Positions 1 to 6,426 are shown, counted from the first letter of the stretch. The stretch: 7,980 nt of DNA from an uncultured Clostridia bacterium (GCA_937892115.1 CALAUI010000022.1:1-7980), one strand, 5' to 3'. A program made the numbers and translations. The notes: a model not told the origin generated them from the letters alone.

Positions 1-7
1 AATGAAA

Positions 8-48
8 AATCCGAACCCTTCTCCAACTTGGAATATAAGGTTCGGATT
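8..48 (-). terminator. Intrinsic terminator of the tRNA-Leu unit
   Basis: A perfect 10-base inverted repeat (8-17 with 39-48) encloses a 21-base loop in which a few further pairs are possible. Read on the minus strand, the stem ends directly in a run of five T (8-4 region), the layout of a rho-independent terminator. It lies about 10 bases past the encoded CCA end of the tRNA, so it most likely ends the single-tRNA transcript. Confidence 0.75.
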
Positions 49-57
49 ATTCGAGTT

Positions 58-144
58 TGGTGCCGGTGGCGGGGGTCGAACCCGCACGGTGTTGCCACCG
101 ACGGATTTTGAGTCCGTTACGTCTGCCAATTCCATCACACCGGC
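58..144 (-). tRNA. tRNA-Leu, anticodon CAA
   Basis: The minus strand folds into a class II tRNA. The 7-bp acceptor stem is GCCGGTG with CACCGGC. The anticodon stem ACGGA/TCCGT holds the loop CTCAAAA, with anticodon CAA at 110-108 (reads codon TTG). The long variable arm is CGGTG-GCAA-CACCG, and the T arm is GCGGG-TTCGACC-CCCGC. The discriminator base is A (61) and the 3' CCA is encoded (60-58). The long variable arm and discriminator A fit leucine. The gene stands alone between its own promoter and terminator. No integrase or attachment-site duplication is seen next to it. Confidence 0.97.
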
Positions 145-160
145 TTATATCTGCCTTGCT

Positions 161-189
161 ATTATAACCGAGGTATAAGTAAAAATCAA
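161..189 (-). promoter_or_regulatory. SigA-type promoter of tRNA-Leu
   Basis: On the minus strand a TTGATT box (189-184) is followed after exactly 17 bases by a consensus TATAAT (166-161). The -10 box ends 16 bases before the tRNA 5' end, leaving a leader of about 9 bases. Position and near-consensus boxes make this the promoter of the tRNA. Confidence 0.8.
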
Positions 190-205
190 GAAAAATTTGC
201 ACTAT

Positions 206-233
206 AAAAGGAACGGGAATTTAATCCCGTTCC
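206..233 (-). terminator. Intrinsic terminator of the alpha/beta-hydrolase gene
   Basis: A 9-bp perfect stem, GGAACGGGA (210-218) with TCCCGTTCC (225-233), has a 6-base loop. On the minus strand it is followed by TTTTATAG (209-202). It starts about 20 bases after the hydrolase stop codon and ends the transcript before the tRNA promoter. Confidence 0.85.
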
Positions 234-254
234 AAAAAAGTCCGTAAGCAATAA

Positions 255-1142
255 TCAGAAATATCTTTCGCAGTAGTCAAAGAGTAATTCGGAATATTTC
301 TTCGCCGCCGGGGTAATGTGATTGAGCTTGAGACCATGCCCGGAAATGCGATAGAAGACAAAATCATAATCCGCGCCCGCCTCTTTGAAGGCATTGAGAA
401 CGGACTCTCTGTTGCCTGCGGGAACGACCACGTCAAGTGCGCCGTATCCGAAAAGCGAAGGAACGCTGTCTGCCGTTATGTATGAAACGGGAGAAACGTA
501 CGATATTATTTCATCCTCTCTGCCCTCTTCGGTAAATTGCTTCACGATTTCCTTACCTGCAAGTGAACGTGCAAGCGAGGGACCGGATGCTCCCCATGCC
601 TCCGTACTGAAATCCGAAGGACCTACCCTGTTTGCCGTGAAAGCGATTTCAACGGGGCTTTCGTCTGCTCTTGAATACGAATACATCATTGCCAGATGAG
701 CACCGGAGGAATAACCCGAGGGAGCGACCTTCGTGATATAGATACCCTTCTCACCTGCAAATTCCTTTACCTTTGCAATGGCAAGACCGATTTCGTCAAG
801 GACTGTATCAACCGCATAACTTTCCTCGGTTTCACCCGAGCGAAGCGTAAAGCTCATCGTTGCGGCAATATATCCCCTTGCCGCCGCCTCTATACAGTCC
901 GCCGCCTTATCCTCTTTGTTTCCGGTCGCCCATGAACCGCCGTGGATAAACAGAAGAAAACCGTTTTCTTCCCTTTCATAAGCCGCCTGTGGGATGTAAA
1001 CATCAAGCACGTTTCTTTCGCTTGCCTCAGAATAAACTATATCGGAATACACCTCGTAATCCGTGCTGTAAGAGCCGATTCCGAGGAATGAACCGATAAC
1101 TGTAACCAGCGTCATCCAGAACGCCATAATTTTATCAAGCAT
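255..1142 (-). CDS. Exported alpha/beta-hydrolase (HSL/BD-FAE-like carbohydrate esterase)
   Basis: A 295-residue serine hydrolase. The oxyanion-hole motif HGGSW is at residues 67-71, the nucleophile elbow GYSSG at 143-147 (Ser145), a candidate acid at Asp237 (GALD) and the catalytic His at 269 (SGHG). This set and the length fit the esterase/lipase group close to hormone-sensitive lipase and to bacterial feruloyl or acetyl esterases that trim plant glycans. Residues 1-23 (MLDKIMAFWMTLV...) are a short charged-then-hydrophobic leader without a clear cleavage site, so the enzyme is probably exported or membrane-anchored. Two ATG codons compete: 1148, 3 bases after AGGAG, and 1142, 9 bases after it. 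I chose 1142 because of the spacing and because the resulting start (MLDKI) matches that of the GH39-like neighbour (MFEKI). The frame stays open up to 1232, but that stretch holds the promoter. The gene is transcribed alone, divergent from the GH-A gene. Substrate is unknown; an esterase role on glycans is inferred from context. Confidence 0.9.
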   Translation of the reverse strand: MLDKIMAFWMTLVTVIGSFLGIGSYSTDYEVYSDIVYSEASERNVLDVYIPQAAYEREENGFLLFIHGGSWATGNKEDKAADCIEAAARGYIAATMSFTLRSGETEESYAVDTVLDEIGLAIAKVKEFAGEKGIYITKVAPSGYSSGAHLAMMYSYSRADESPVEIAFTANRVGPSDFSTEAWGASGPSLARSLAGKEIVKQFTEEGREDEIISYVSPVSYITADSVPSLFGYGALDVVVPAGNRESVLNAFKEAGADYDFVFYRISGHGLKLNHITPAAKKYSELLFDYCERYF

Positions 1143-1151
1143 TTTCATTTT

Positions 1152-1158
1152 CTCCTTT
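1152..1158 (-). promoter_or_regulatory. Ribosome binding site that decides the hydrolase start
   Basis: The minus-strand sequence AAAGGAG (1158-1152) lies 3 bases before ATG 1148 and 9 bases before ATG 1142. It excludes the longer open frame beginning at 1232, and favours 1142 over the crowded 1148. Confidence 0.75.
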
Positions 1159-1194
1159 ACGGCACGCTGATTTTTCATTGCGCCCGCTGTTATC

Positions 1195-1224
1195 ATACTA
1201 ACACGGAAAGCAGTATTTTGTAAA
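1195..1224 (-). promoter_or_regulatory. Possible promoter of the alpha/beta-hydrolase gene
   Basis: On the minus strand TTTACA (1224-1219) is followed after 18 bases by TAGTAT (1200-1195), with an extended TG one base before the -10 box. The boxes are further from consensus than the other promoters in the window, so this is tentative. It would give a leader of about 45 bases. Confidence 0.4.
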
Positions 1225-1304
1225 CAGAACATTGCCGAAAAATACGATAATTATCAACCGCTGCGGTTTATATTTCCCAATCGGCAAAACACGATTCATA
1301 TAAA

Positions 1305-1333
1305 TTGACAAACGCATAAAACTGTGATATTTT
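1305..1333 (+). promoter_or_regulatory. SigA-type promoter of the GH-A glycosidase gene
   Basis: A consensus TTGACA (1305-1310) is followed after 17 bases by TATTTT (1328-1333), with an extended TG at 1325-1326. It lies about 45 bases before the GTG start and is divergent from the hydrolase promoter region. Confidence 0.75.
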
Positions 1334-1364
1334 TTATTTGTTACCGGCTTTTTCACGGTATTGC

Positions 1365-1371
1365 AAAGGAG
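1365..1371 (+). promoter_or_regulatory. Ribosome binding site selecting the GTG start at 1380
   Basis: AAAGGAG at 1365-1371 stands 8 bases before GTG 1380. The upstream in-frame ATG at 1338 has no such site and sits at the edge of the -10 box, so it cannot be the start. Confidence 0.85.
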
Positions 1372-1379
1372 AGATTTTT

Positions 1380-2594
1380 GTGAAAATCGTTGCATTTTTT
1401 GAAAGTATTATTATCGCCTTATCCTGCTTTTTCGGAAGCTTATTCAACCTGCCCGATAAAAACGTTGAAAAGCTGAAAGAAAACTGCGGCGGTTTTATTT
1501 ACGGTGTCTGCCATCCCAATGAAAATTATGAAATGCTCAGCGAAGCGGGTTTGAAATGGGTCAGATTTGACATACCCTGCCCCTTTGACAAAGACGGAAA
1601 CATAAGGCAGGCATATAGGGATTTCAAGGAAAGGTGCAAGGGATATACCGACAGAGGATTCAAGGTCATGGCGGTTACTCCTTACCCCAGAGATCTGATT
1701 TCCGATATGGGCTACAATCCCGTTGAGGATATTGAGAGGACAAAGGAAGTGGCGGTCTTCCTTTACAATGACCTTAAGGATATCACGGGTGCATTTCAGA
1801 TTACAAACGAAATGGGTCTTGTCGGATTTATGACGCCGCTTACCATTGAACAGGCCGCTCTCTACATAGGCGTTCAGCTTGAAGCAATAAGCGAGGTCAA
1901 GGACGACAGCTTCCCCATCGGATATAATTCGGCAGATCTGATTCAGGTCAGCAAACAGCTTCACAAGCTTATGAAGCCCTATCTCAAATATTGCGATTAT
2001 GTGGGAATTGACCTTTATACCGGTAACCAGGGTAATGCAAAAGCAAGTGATTACAGCAAAAAAGTAAAAACGTTATACAGAATGACAGGAAAGCCCATCA
2101 TCATTGAAGAATTCGGATTCTGGAGCGCAGGCGGTCCTAAATCTGCGGAAGAAAAGTCGGAAACTCTCGGCATTTACGGTTATTCTACAGAAGCGGAAGC
2201 AATAGCAGACGGAGAAAACTTCATCAATAAGCTCCCCTCTCTTTTCAGAAACACGCTGAAGGTTGAACATCCCGACGAGGAAGAAAAATGGGCCGAGCTG
2301 GTATTCACGGATTATTCAAGCCATTTCTACGGTGAAACATCCTCCGAAACGATAAACAGTATTCCTCATACTCCCGACGGTCAGGCGGAATATTATAAAG
2401 AAGTCATGACGGAGCTTCGTAAGCAGAACTGCCTTGCCGGTATGATAATCTACTGCTGTCAGGATATGGAAAAGTGCTGGGTCTGCGGACACAGCTGGTG
2501 TCCGTTTGAAACAAAATGGGGTATCTTCACCATTGACGGAATACCCAAGCCCGCATACTATGCAGTCAAAGAGATAATAAACAACGACAAATAA
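1380..2594 (+). CDS. Exported clan GH-A glycoside hydrolase, family not assigned
   Basis: A 404-residue protein starting at GTG. Residues 1-23 (MKIVAFFESIIIALSCFFGS...) form a short hydrophobic leader. From about residue 38 a TIM barrel follows. Strand-1 GVCHPN is at 42-47 and WVRFD at 60-64. QITNE at 140-144 has Glu144 as likely acid/base, placed as on strand 4 of clan GH-A enzymes. YVGIDLY is at 207-213. IIIEEFG at 240-246 has Glu244 as likely nucleophile on strand 7. This layout implies a retaining glycosidase. About 110 residues separate the nucleophile from the strand-8 region, which is long for this fold. The strand-8 region holds six Cys/His residues (C359, C360, C366, C369, H371, C374). 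I cannot name the GH family; GH5-, GH39- or GH53-like are the closest impressions. It is transcribed alone and converges on the GH39-like gene. A polysaccharide or oligosaccharide substrate is inferred. Confidence 0.85.
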   Translation: MKIVAFFESIIIALSCFFGSLFNLPDKNVEKLKENCGGFIYGVCHPNENYEMLSEAGLKWVRFDIPCPFDKDGNIRQAYRDFKERCKGYTDRGFKVMAVTPYPRDLISDMGYNPVEDIERTKEVAVFLYNDLKDITGAFQITNEMGLVGFMTPLTIEQAALYIGVQLEAISEVKDDSFPIGYNSADLIQVSKQLHKLMKPYLKYCDYVGIDLYTGNQGNAKASDYSKKVKTLYRMTGKPIIIEEFGFWSAGGPKSAEEKSETLGIYGYSTEAEAIADGENFINKLPSLFRNTLKVEHPDEEEKWAELVFTDYSSHFYGETSSETINSIPHTPDGQAEYYKEVMTELRKQNCLAGMIIYCCQDMEKCWVCGHSWCPFETKWGIFTIDGIPKPAYYAVKEIINNDK

Positions 2595-2597
2595 GAC

Positions 2598-2633
2598 AAA
2601 AAATGAGTACGGAAAACCACCGTACTCATTTTT
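2598..2633. terminator. Bidirectional intrinsic terminator between convergent glycosidase genes
   Basis: A perfect 10-bp stem, ATGAGTACGG (2603-2612) with CCGTACTCAT (2620-2629), has loop AAAACCA. A-rich sequence lies on the left (2598-2602) and T-rich on the right (2630-2633), so the hairpin has a U-tract in both directions. It begins 3 bases after the plus-strand stop and ends 2 bases before the minus-strand stop, serving both genes. Confidence 0.88.
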
Positions 2634-2635
2634 GA

Positions 2636-4015
2636 TTATTTTGTAAACGTCACATAAAGCATTGAGCCGCTTTCTATTTTATCGGGAAGCGTGATTTCAA
2701 CCCATTCGCAGTTTTCATTTACCGTGAAGCATTTATCAACGGTGTACTCACCTGCATCAATTCTGAGCTTTCTGTCTCTCTTTTCGGAAACGTTTGAAAT
2801 AAGCATCGCCGCTTCACCGTTATCACCCTTTGCGGCAACGGCATACATATCCTTGCGAAGCTTATTCTTTATTTTAACTTGATTGCCCATTTCATAAAGC
2901 TGACCGAAAGCGTAGAAGCCGTAATAAGCGGATGACGGTTTGCCTCCCTTGAGGAACATTCCGCCGTGAAGAGCTCCCGTGGCGATTCCGCAGTAGTAGT
3001 ACGCCGAGTCGAGTCCCTCATTCTGGAACATACAAAGCATTGACGTCTGATTTGCACCGTAGCGGCGGTCAATCTGATCGTTTTCGGTAGGATTGTAATT
3101 CCATTCGTCGCAGATTACTTCCGCATCGCCGTATCCCGCCTCTTCAAGATTATCGTTTACGTATTTTATCCATCGTGTGTTTACTTCGGTTGTCGTATAG
3201 CTGTGCCAGCTGAAAAAGTCCATGGGCGGTTTATGCTCTTTTATATAATCAAGAAATCCCTGAAAGAACTCAACAAAATATTTGTTGTAGGCGGGTGTAC
3301 CCGATTTAATGTTATTGGTTTTTGTCAACGCATAAAATCCGCAGGAGCCGTAGCCGCCGATTTTGAGGTCGGGGAATTTTTCTTTAAGATAATTTGCCGC
3401 AACGTCATACAGACGGTAAAACTCCTCGGGTGTACCGTGCCAGAAAACGTTTTCCGTAACAAATTCGGTTTCGGAAATTTCTTCGTATTTGCCTCCGTCG
3501 GGCTCATTCCATATTTCCCAGTATTCAATATTGTAATTGAAGCCGTTTGCCCAGCCCTCGTTGTAATGAAGGATTATATGCTCGCAAATCTGCGCCCACT
3601 TGGCGTAGTCGGTCGGAGGCAGAAGCAGTTCGTGGTCTTTCTGAGCATTACTGTAACTGATGCCGAGGCGGAAGAACGGTGTCATACCGGTATCGACAAT
3701 CGCCGCCAGCACCTTGTCGCTTTCCTTGAAATTATATGAATTTTCATCATTGACGTCCGCCGAAAAATCAGGGAAAATGCGAAAAATATCGGTGCAGTTG
3801 ATATCGTGAGTTCTGCACGCGGTCATATTCGCTTCGGTAAAAACCTTGTTGACTTCACTGTCAAGCTCATATTCGGGCATCCTGCCGACATTATGAACGG
3901 GCCTGATTTCATTAATAACATTATCAAAATCAATCCTGATAACGTTCGGTGTAAATATCATCTGTGCAAGTGAAATAATAAAAGCCATAATTGCCGCAAG
4001 GATTTTTTCAAACAT
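2636..4015 (-). CDS. Exported GH39-like glycoside hydrolase (beta-xylosidase type)
   Basis: A 459-residue protein. Residues 1-23 (MFEKILAAIMAFIISLAQMI...) are a short hydrophobic leader without a clear cleavage site. The catalytic barrel spans about 30-370. EIWNEPD at 167-173 gives Glu171 as acid/base, WHSY at 270-273 matches the conserved His-x-Tyr of this group, and ICDEW at 301-305 gives Glu304 as nucleophile. Spacing and motifs are those of clan GH-A, closest to GH39 (beta-xylosidase/alpha-iduronidase group). From about 375 a beta-rich tail (AMLISN..., ending in SMLYVTFTK) looks like the small beta-sandwich that accompanies GH39 barrels. It is the second gene of an operon, 16 bases after the DUF2264 gene. 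Its own ribosome site is weak (GGTGA, 4026-4022, spacer 6), which suggests coupling to translation of the upstream gene. Exact glycan is unknown; xylosidase is only the commonest activity of the family. Confidence 0.88.
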   Translation of the reverse strand: MFEKILAAIMAFIISLAQMIFTPNVIRIDFDNVINEIRPVHNVGRMPEYELDSEVNKVFTEANMTACRTHDINCTDIFRIFPDFSADVNDENSYNFKESDKVLAAIVDTGMTPFFRLGISYSNAQKDHELLLPPTDYAKWAQICEHIILHYNEGWANGFNYNIEYWEIWNEPDGGKYEEISETEFVTENVFWHGTPEEFYRLYDVAANYLKEKFPDLKIGGYGSCGFYALTKTNNIKSGTPAYNKYFVEFFQGFLDYIKEHKPPMDFFSWHSYTTTEVNTRWIKYVNDNLEEAGYGDAEVICDEWNYNPTENDQIDRRYGANQTSMLCMFQNEGLDSAYYYCGIATGALHGGMFLKGGKPSSAYYGFYAFGQLYEMGNQVKIKNKLRKDMYAVAAKGDNGEAAMLISNVSEKRDRKLRIDAGEYTVDKCFTVNENCEWVEITLPDKIESGSMLYVTFTK

Positions 4016-4031
4016 ATACTGTCACCGTCTT

Positions 4032-5177
4032 TCAATGAATTGCGTGTTCGCATTCAAGATTTTCACCGTTCCATAATTTCACCGCAGTCCACGGCTCATC
4101 GGGACTGCTCCAGAACTCATCATCCGAATCAAGCCCGAGAGGGATAAAAACCGCAGAACACAGATAAAGACTGCCGGTGCTGATATACCTCTCACCCATT
4201 GCCGGTTGAGAGCCGTAAACGCCGATTCTGAGCCAGCCGTCTGAATCAAAGAGCGAATCGGCAGACATGGTCCTTTCAATAACCTTTGTAAGTGCACAGC
4301 GGACACCTGCGGGGGTAACGGTTTCTTCAAGGCCGTGTCTGTAAGCCATAAGCGAAAGAGTCTGAAAAGCGCCGAATCGGTAAGTAAGCGACCTGCCCAT
4401 AAGAGGGTAAGTGCCTTCCGGGGAAATAAAATGTTCAAGCTGTGCGGCATTATGGGAAGCTCTGTTCAATATGACATTTTTCCACTCCGCCCACTCCGTA
4501 TTATAGTCGGCAACCTGCGTAATCACGTCAACGAGCATGGGCTGAATCACAAAGCTGTTGTAATAATTCATATTGAAATCTTCGCCGTCACCGTACCAGC
4601 CGTCACCCTTATACCATTTCATATGGGCATAAAGAGCATAGTCAATCCGCATAGGGTCCCAGTCCTTTTCGCCCATCCTGCGTAAAAGCACCTCCGGCAT
4701 TGCACCGAAAAGAAGCCAGTTGGAGCGGTAGGGCTTACGGGTGCGGACCGCACGCATACAATCGGCAAGATTCCTTTTTGTTTCATCATCAAGAGGGACA
4801 AAAAGTTCATCAAACGCCCTGAGAATGCCCTGCGCCATAAAAGCCGCATCCACAAGGGGCTGATAGCCGTTTTCAAAATTCATTTTATCGGGAGAGGAAG
4901 GAGTAACGGCGTTTCTGATACACGCCCTTGTAAGCTCCGCGTAATGCAAACGGAGTTTTTCCTCTTCGCTGTCCTCTTTCTTTTCGGCAAGCCATGGAGC
5001 AAAGCCGACAAGCACTCTGCCGAACGCCTCAAGATAAGTGGTATTTTTTATGTCGTCAACGTTCCTTGACCCCTCAAGAGGCATTGTTTCCCTGAGTTGC
5101 CCTGCTGAAAGTGCATTTATCACGGGAGAACAGATTTTAAGCATTGAATCAATCCAGAATTTTCTTGTTTCCGTCAT
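4032..5177 (-). CDS. DUF2264 family protein, probable cytosolic glycan-processing enzyme
   Basis: A 381-residue protein recognised as DUF2264-like from its whole-length pattern: RKFW near the N-terminus, LEAFGR (49-54) followed by GFAPWL (58-63), NWLLFGAMPE (153-162), the aromatic/acidic stretch WYGDGEDFNMNYYNSF (194-209), SPEGTYPLMGRS (252-263), and STGSLYLC (333-340). The mainly helical composition with repeated hairpins suggests an (alpha/alpha)6 barrel, like the unsaturated-glucuronyl hydrolases. I recall, without certainty, that some DUF2264 proteins are classed as GH154 beta-glucuronidases. There is no signal peptide, so it should act in the cytosol on imported oligosaccharides. The frame opens at GTG 5186, but AAGGAG at 5191-5186 overlaps that codon and stands 8 bases before ATG 5177, so 5177 is the start. 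It heads an operon with the GH39-like gene. Acidic residues in 187-209 (Asp192, Asp197, Glu199, Asp200) are candidate catalytic groups, not proven. Confidence 0.85.
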   Translation of the reverse strand: MTETRKFWIDSMLKICSPVINALSAGQLRETMPLEGSRNVDDIKNTTYLEAFGRVLVGFAPWLAEKKEDSEEEKLRLHYAELTRACIRNAVTPSSPDKMNFENGYQPLVDAAFMAQGILRAFDELFVPLDDETKRNLADCMRAVRTRKPYRSNWLLFGAMPEVLLRRMGEKDWDPMRIDYALYAHMKWYKGDGWYGDGEDFNMNYYNSFVIQPMLVDVITQVADYNTEWAEWKNVILNRASHNAAQLEHFISPEGTYPLMGRSLTYRFGAFQTLSLMAYRHGLEETVTPAGVRCALTKVIERTMSADSLFDSDGWLRIGVYGSQPAMGERYISTGSLYLCSAVFIPLGLDSDDEFWSSPDEPWTAVKLWNGENLECEHAIH

Positions 5178-5185
5178 TTTCAACA

Positions 5186-5191
5186 CTCCTT
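5186..5191 (-). promoter_or_regulatory. Ribosome binding site deciding the DUF2264 start
   Basis: AAGGAG on the minus strand (5191-5186) has an 8-base spacer to ATG 5177. The alternative GTG (5186-5184) overlaps the site itself. A small hairpin in the leader, GGCGG (5205-5209) with CCGCC (5217-5221), lies 14 bases upstream of the site. Confidence 0.85.
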
Positions 5192-5250
5192 GTTATTATC
5201 GTCCGGCGGCAGAAATCCGCCCGTACAATTATTATTTGCTTCGCATTTAC

Positions 5251-5279
5251 ATTATATCACGCGGTATTTTTCATCTCAA
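5251..5279 (-). promoter_or_regulatory. SigA-type promoter of the DUF2264/GH39-like operon
   Basis: On the minus strand TTGAGA (5279-5274) is followed after exactly 17 bases by consensus TATAAT (5256-5251). The predicted start is near 5244, giving a leader of about 65 bases. An inverted repeat (5297-5321) lies just upstream. Confidence 0.8.
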
Positions 5280-5296
5280 CACAAAATGCCTGATAT

Positions 5297-5321
5297 TCGG
5301 AAAATATATGCGATTTTCCGA
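5297..5321. promoter_or_regulatory. Inverted repeat, candidate regulator binding site
   Basis: A 9-bp perfect inverted repeat, TCGGAAAAT (5297-5305) and ATTTTCCGA (5313-5321), has a 7-base centre. It lies between the PAP2 terminator and the operon promoter, so it is not needed by either transcript as RNA. Its centre is about 65 bases upstream of the predicted operon start, a usual place for an activator. No T-run follows on either strand, so it is not a terminator. The cognate regulator is not in the window. Confidence 0.45.
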
Positions 5322-5330
5322 TGCCGTAAC

Positions 5331-5366
5331 AAAAAAACACGGGAAATCAGAAACTGAAATCCCGTG
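5331..5366 (-). terminator. Intrinsic terminator of the PAP2 gene
   Basis: The hairpin pairs CACGGGA (5338-5344) with TCCCGTG (5360-5366), plus an inner TCAG/CTGA helix with loop AAA. On the minus strand it is followed by seven T (5337-5331). It lies 90 bases after the PAP2 stop codon. Confidence 0.85.
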
Positions 5367-5456
5367 ATAAAAATCATGCTTCTCCGATGCAATCCGTATA
5401 TATTGTCTTCACTATGAAAGTACGGTAATCCGCCGAAGCGTGTACGGAGAGTTATA

Positions 5457-6350
5457 TCAGATCTTTTTGAACAAATGAGTATAGGGCCCGATAATAACAA
5501 ACGTCGAAACAGCGTATCTGACGAGTCTGAAGACAAAAGATAACCATTCCGCACTGATGGCTTTTGCGGGTATCTTAAGCAAAACACTTATGACTGCGAA
5601 AATCAGAACACCTAAAACCGGGCGTACAATGTAGCTCCACCATTTTGAAGATTTTTCAAAATTAACATATTTTTCTTCGTACATAAAGCCGAGAAGCAAT
5701 CCGATTGCTATACCGTATGATGAAAAGAATTCATCGTCACGGCAATAGAAAAATCCTGCAGAGCCGATAATAAGTACTGCCAAGAAGCCGATTTTATAAC
5801 CGAATTTACGGTCAACACCGTTAAGAACGAATACAAGAATCAAGCCGGTAACCCAACCCAGCAAAACGTCCGTAGGATAGTGAACACCGAGATATATACG
5901 GGAAAGACCTATAAAGAACGGAAGCAGAAAGCCAAGTGCGATAAAAGGCGGCTTTTTTGTTTCATGTGCAAGTGTGCCGTAAACGGAAACGGACATAGAC
6001 GCGTGAAGACTCGGCATTGAAAAGCCCTGCGCCGCAGGAGACATAATATCTTCATCGGGGTGAGCTGCACGGATACATTTAACACTTTTATTGTCCATAT
6101 AAGGACGGCGTCTCTGAAAAGCACCCTTAATGAGTGTTCCGAAAATCATTGTGCCGGAGAGTGCAAGTGCTGCTCTGCGGCCTAATTTTTTATCAACACA
6201 CCAATACAGCAGACCGAGAACAAGAATTACAAGGTATTCGTCGCCTAACAGCGTAAAGAACTTTGCTGCGGCGGTAAGAACACCGTTACTGACGGACTGG
6301 AACGCTTCCATAAGCGAAATTTCCCAATTGAAAAAGAAAACATTTCCCAC
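5457..6350 (-). CDS. PAP2-family membrane phosphatase
   Basis: A 297-residue multi-pass membrane protein with all three motifs of the type-2 phosphatidic acid phosphatase superfamily. K-x6-RP is at 75-83 (Lys75, Arg82, Pro83), PSLH at 113-116 (His116) and SR-x5-H-x3-D at 150-161 (Arg151, His157, Asp161). Hydrophobic segments lie at about 36-52, 60-75, 133-150, 162-178, 187-203, 210-223, 243-260 and 272-290. The C-terminal third (from about 180) extends beyond the core and is mainly membrane helices. Members act on undecaprenyl diphosphate, phosphatidic acid or related lipid phosphates; which one applies here cannot be told. Translation starts at GTG 6350, 7 bases after the purine-rich AAAGGAAGGG (6367-6358); the next start, ATG at residue 14, lacks such a site. 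It has its own promoter and terminator and is not part of the glycan cluster. Confidence 0.93.
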   Translation of the reverse strand: MGNVFFFNWEISLMEAFQSVSNGVLTAAAKFFTLLGDEYLVILVLGLLYWCVDKKLGRRAALALSGTMIFGTLIKGAFQRRRPYMDNKSVKCIRAAHPDEDIMSPAAQGFSMPSLHASMSVSVYGTLAHETKKPPFIALGFLLPFFIGLSRIYLGVHYPTDVLLGWVTGLILVFVLNGVDRKFGYKIGFLAVLIIGSAGFFYCRDDEFFSSYGIAIGLLLGFMYEEKYVNFEKSSKWWSYIVRPVLGVLIFAVISVLLKIPAKAISAEWLSFVFRLVRYAVSTFVIIGPYTHLFKKI

Positions 6351-6383
6351 GGTTTTACCCTTCCTTTATTCTTAATTTACATT

Positions 6384-6412
6384 ATTTTAGCATATCCGCA
6401 GCAAATATTCAA
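6384..6412 (-). promoter_or_regulatory. SigA-type promoter of the PAP2 gene
   Basis: On the minus strand TTGAAT (6412-6407) is followed after 17 bases by TAAAAT (6389-6384), with an extended TG one base upstream of the -10 box. The leader is about 27 bases to the GTG start. Confidence 0.78.
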
Positions 6413-6426
6413 GCGTAAGTTAGGAA

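Noticed and set aside
58..144. tRNA-Leu as an attachment site for an integrated element
   Set aside because: No integrase, no direct repeat of the tRNA 3' end elsewhere in the window, and the neighbours have their own ordered promoters and terminators.
1410..1427. Possible lipobox (ALSC, Cys16) in the leader of the GH-A enzyme
   Set aside because: The -3 residue is Ala rather than Leu/Val/Ile and the leader before it is very short, and the two other hydrolases with the same leader have no Cys at that place.
1440..1964. A 174-codon open frame on the minus strand inside the GH-A gene
   Set aside because: It is antisense to a gene with clear catalytic motifs, has no ribosome site and no recognisable domain; it is a shadow of the real frame.
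3203..3739. A 178-codon open frame on the plus strand inside the GH39-like gene
   Set aside because: It is antisense to the conserved barrel motifs and lacks start signals; its hydrophobic composition follows from the opposite strand.
5205..5221. GGCGG/CCGCC hairpin in the DUF2264 leader as a riboswitch
   Set aside because: Only five base pairs in a leader of about 65 bases, with no conserved aptamer motif or competing terminator.
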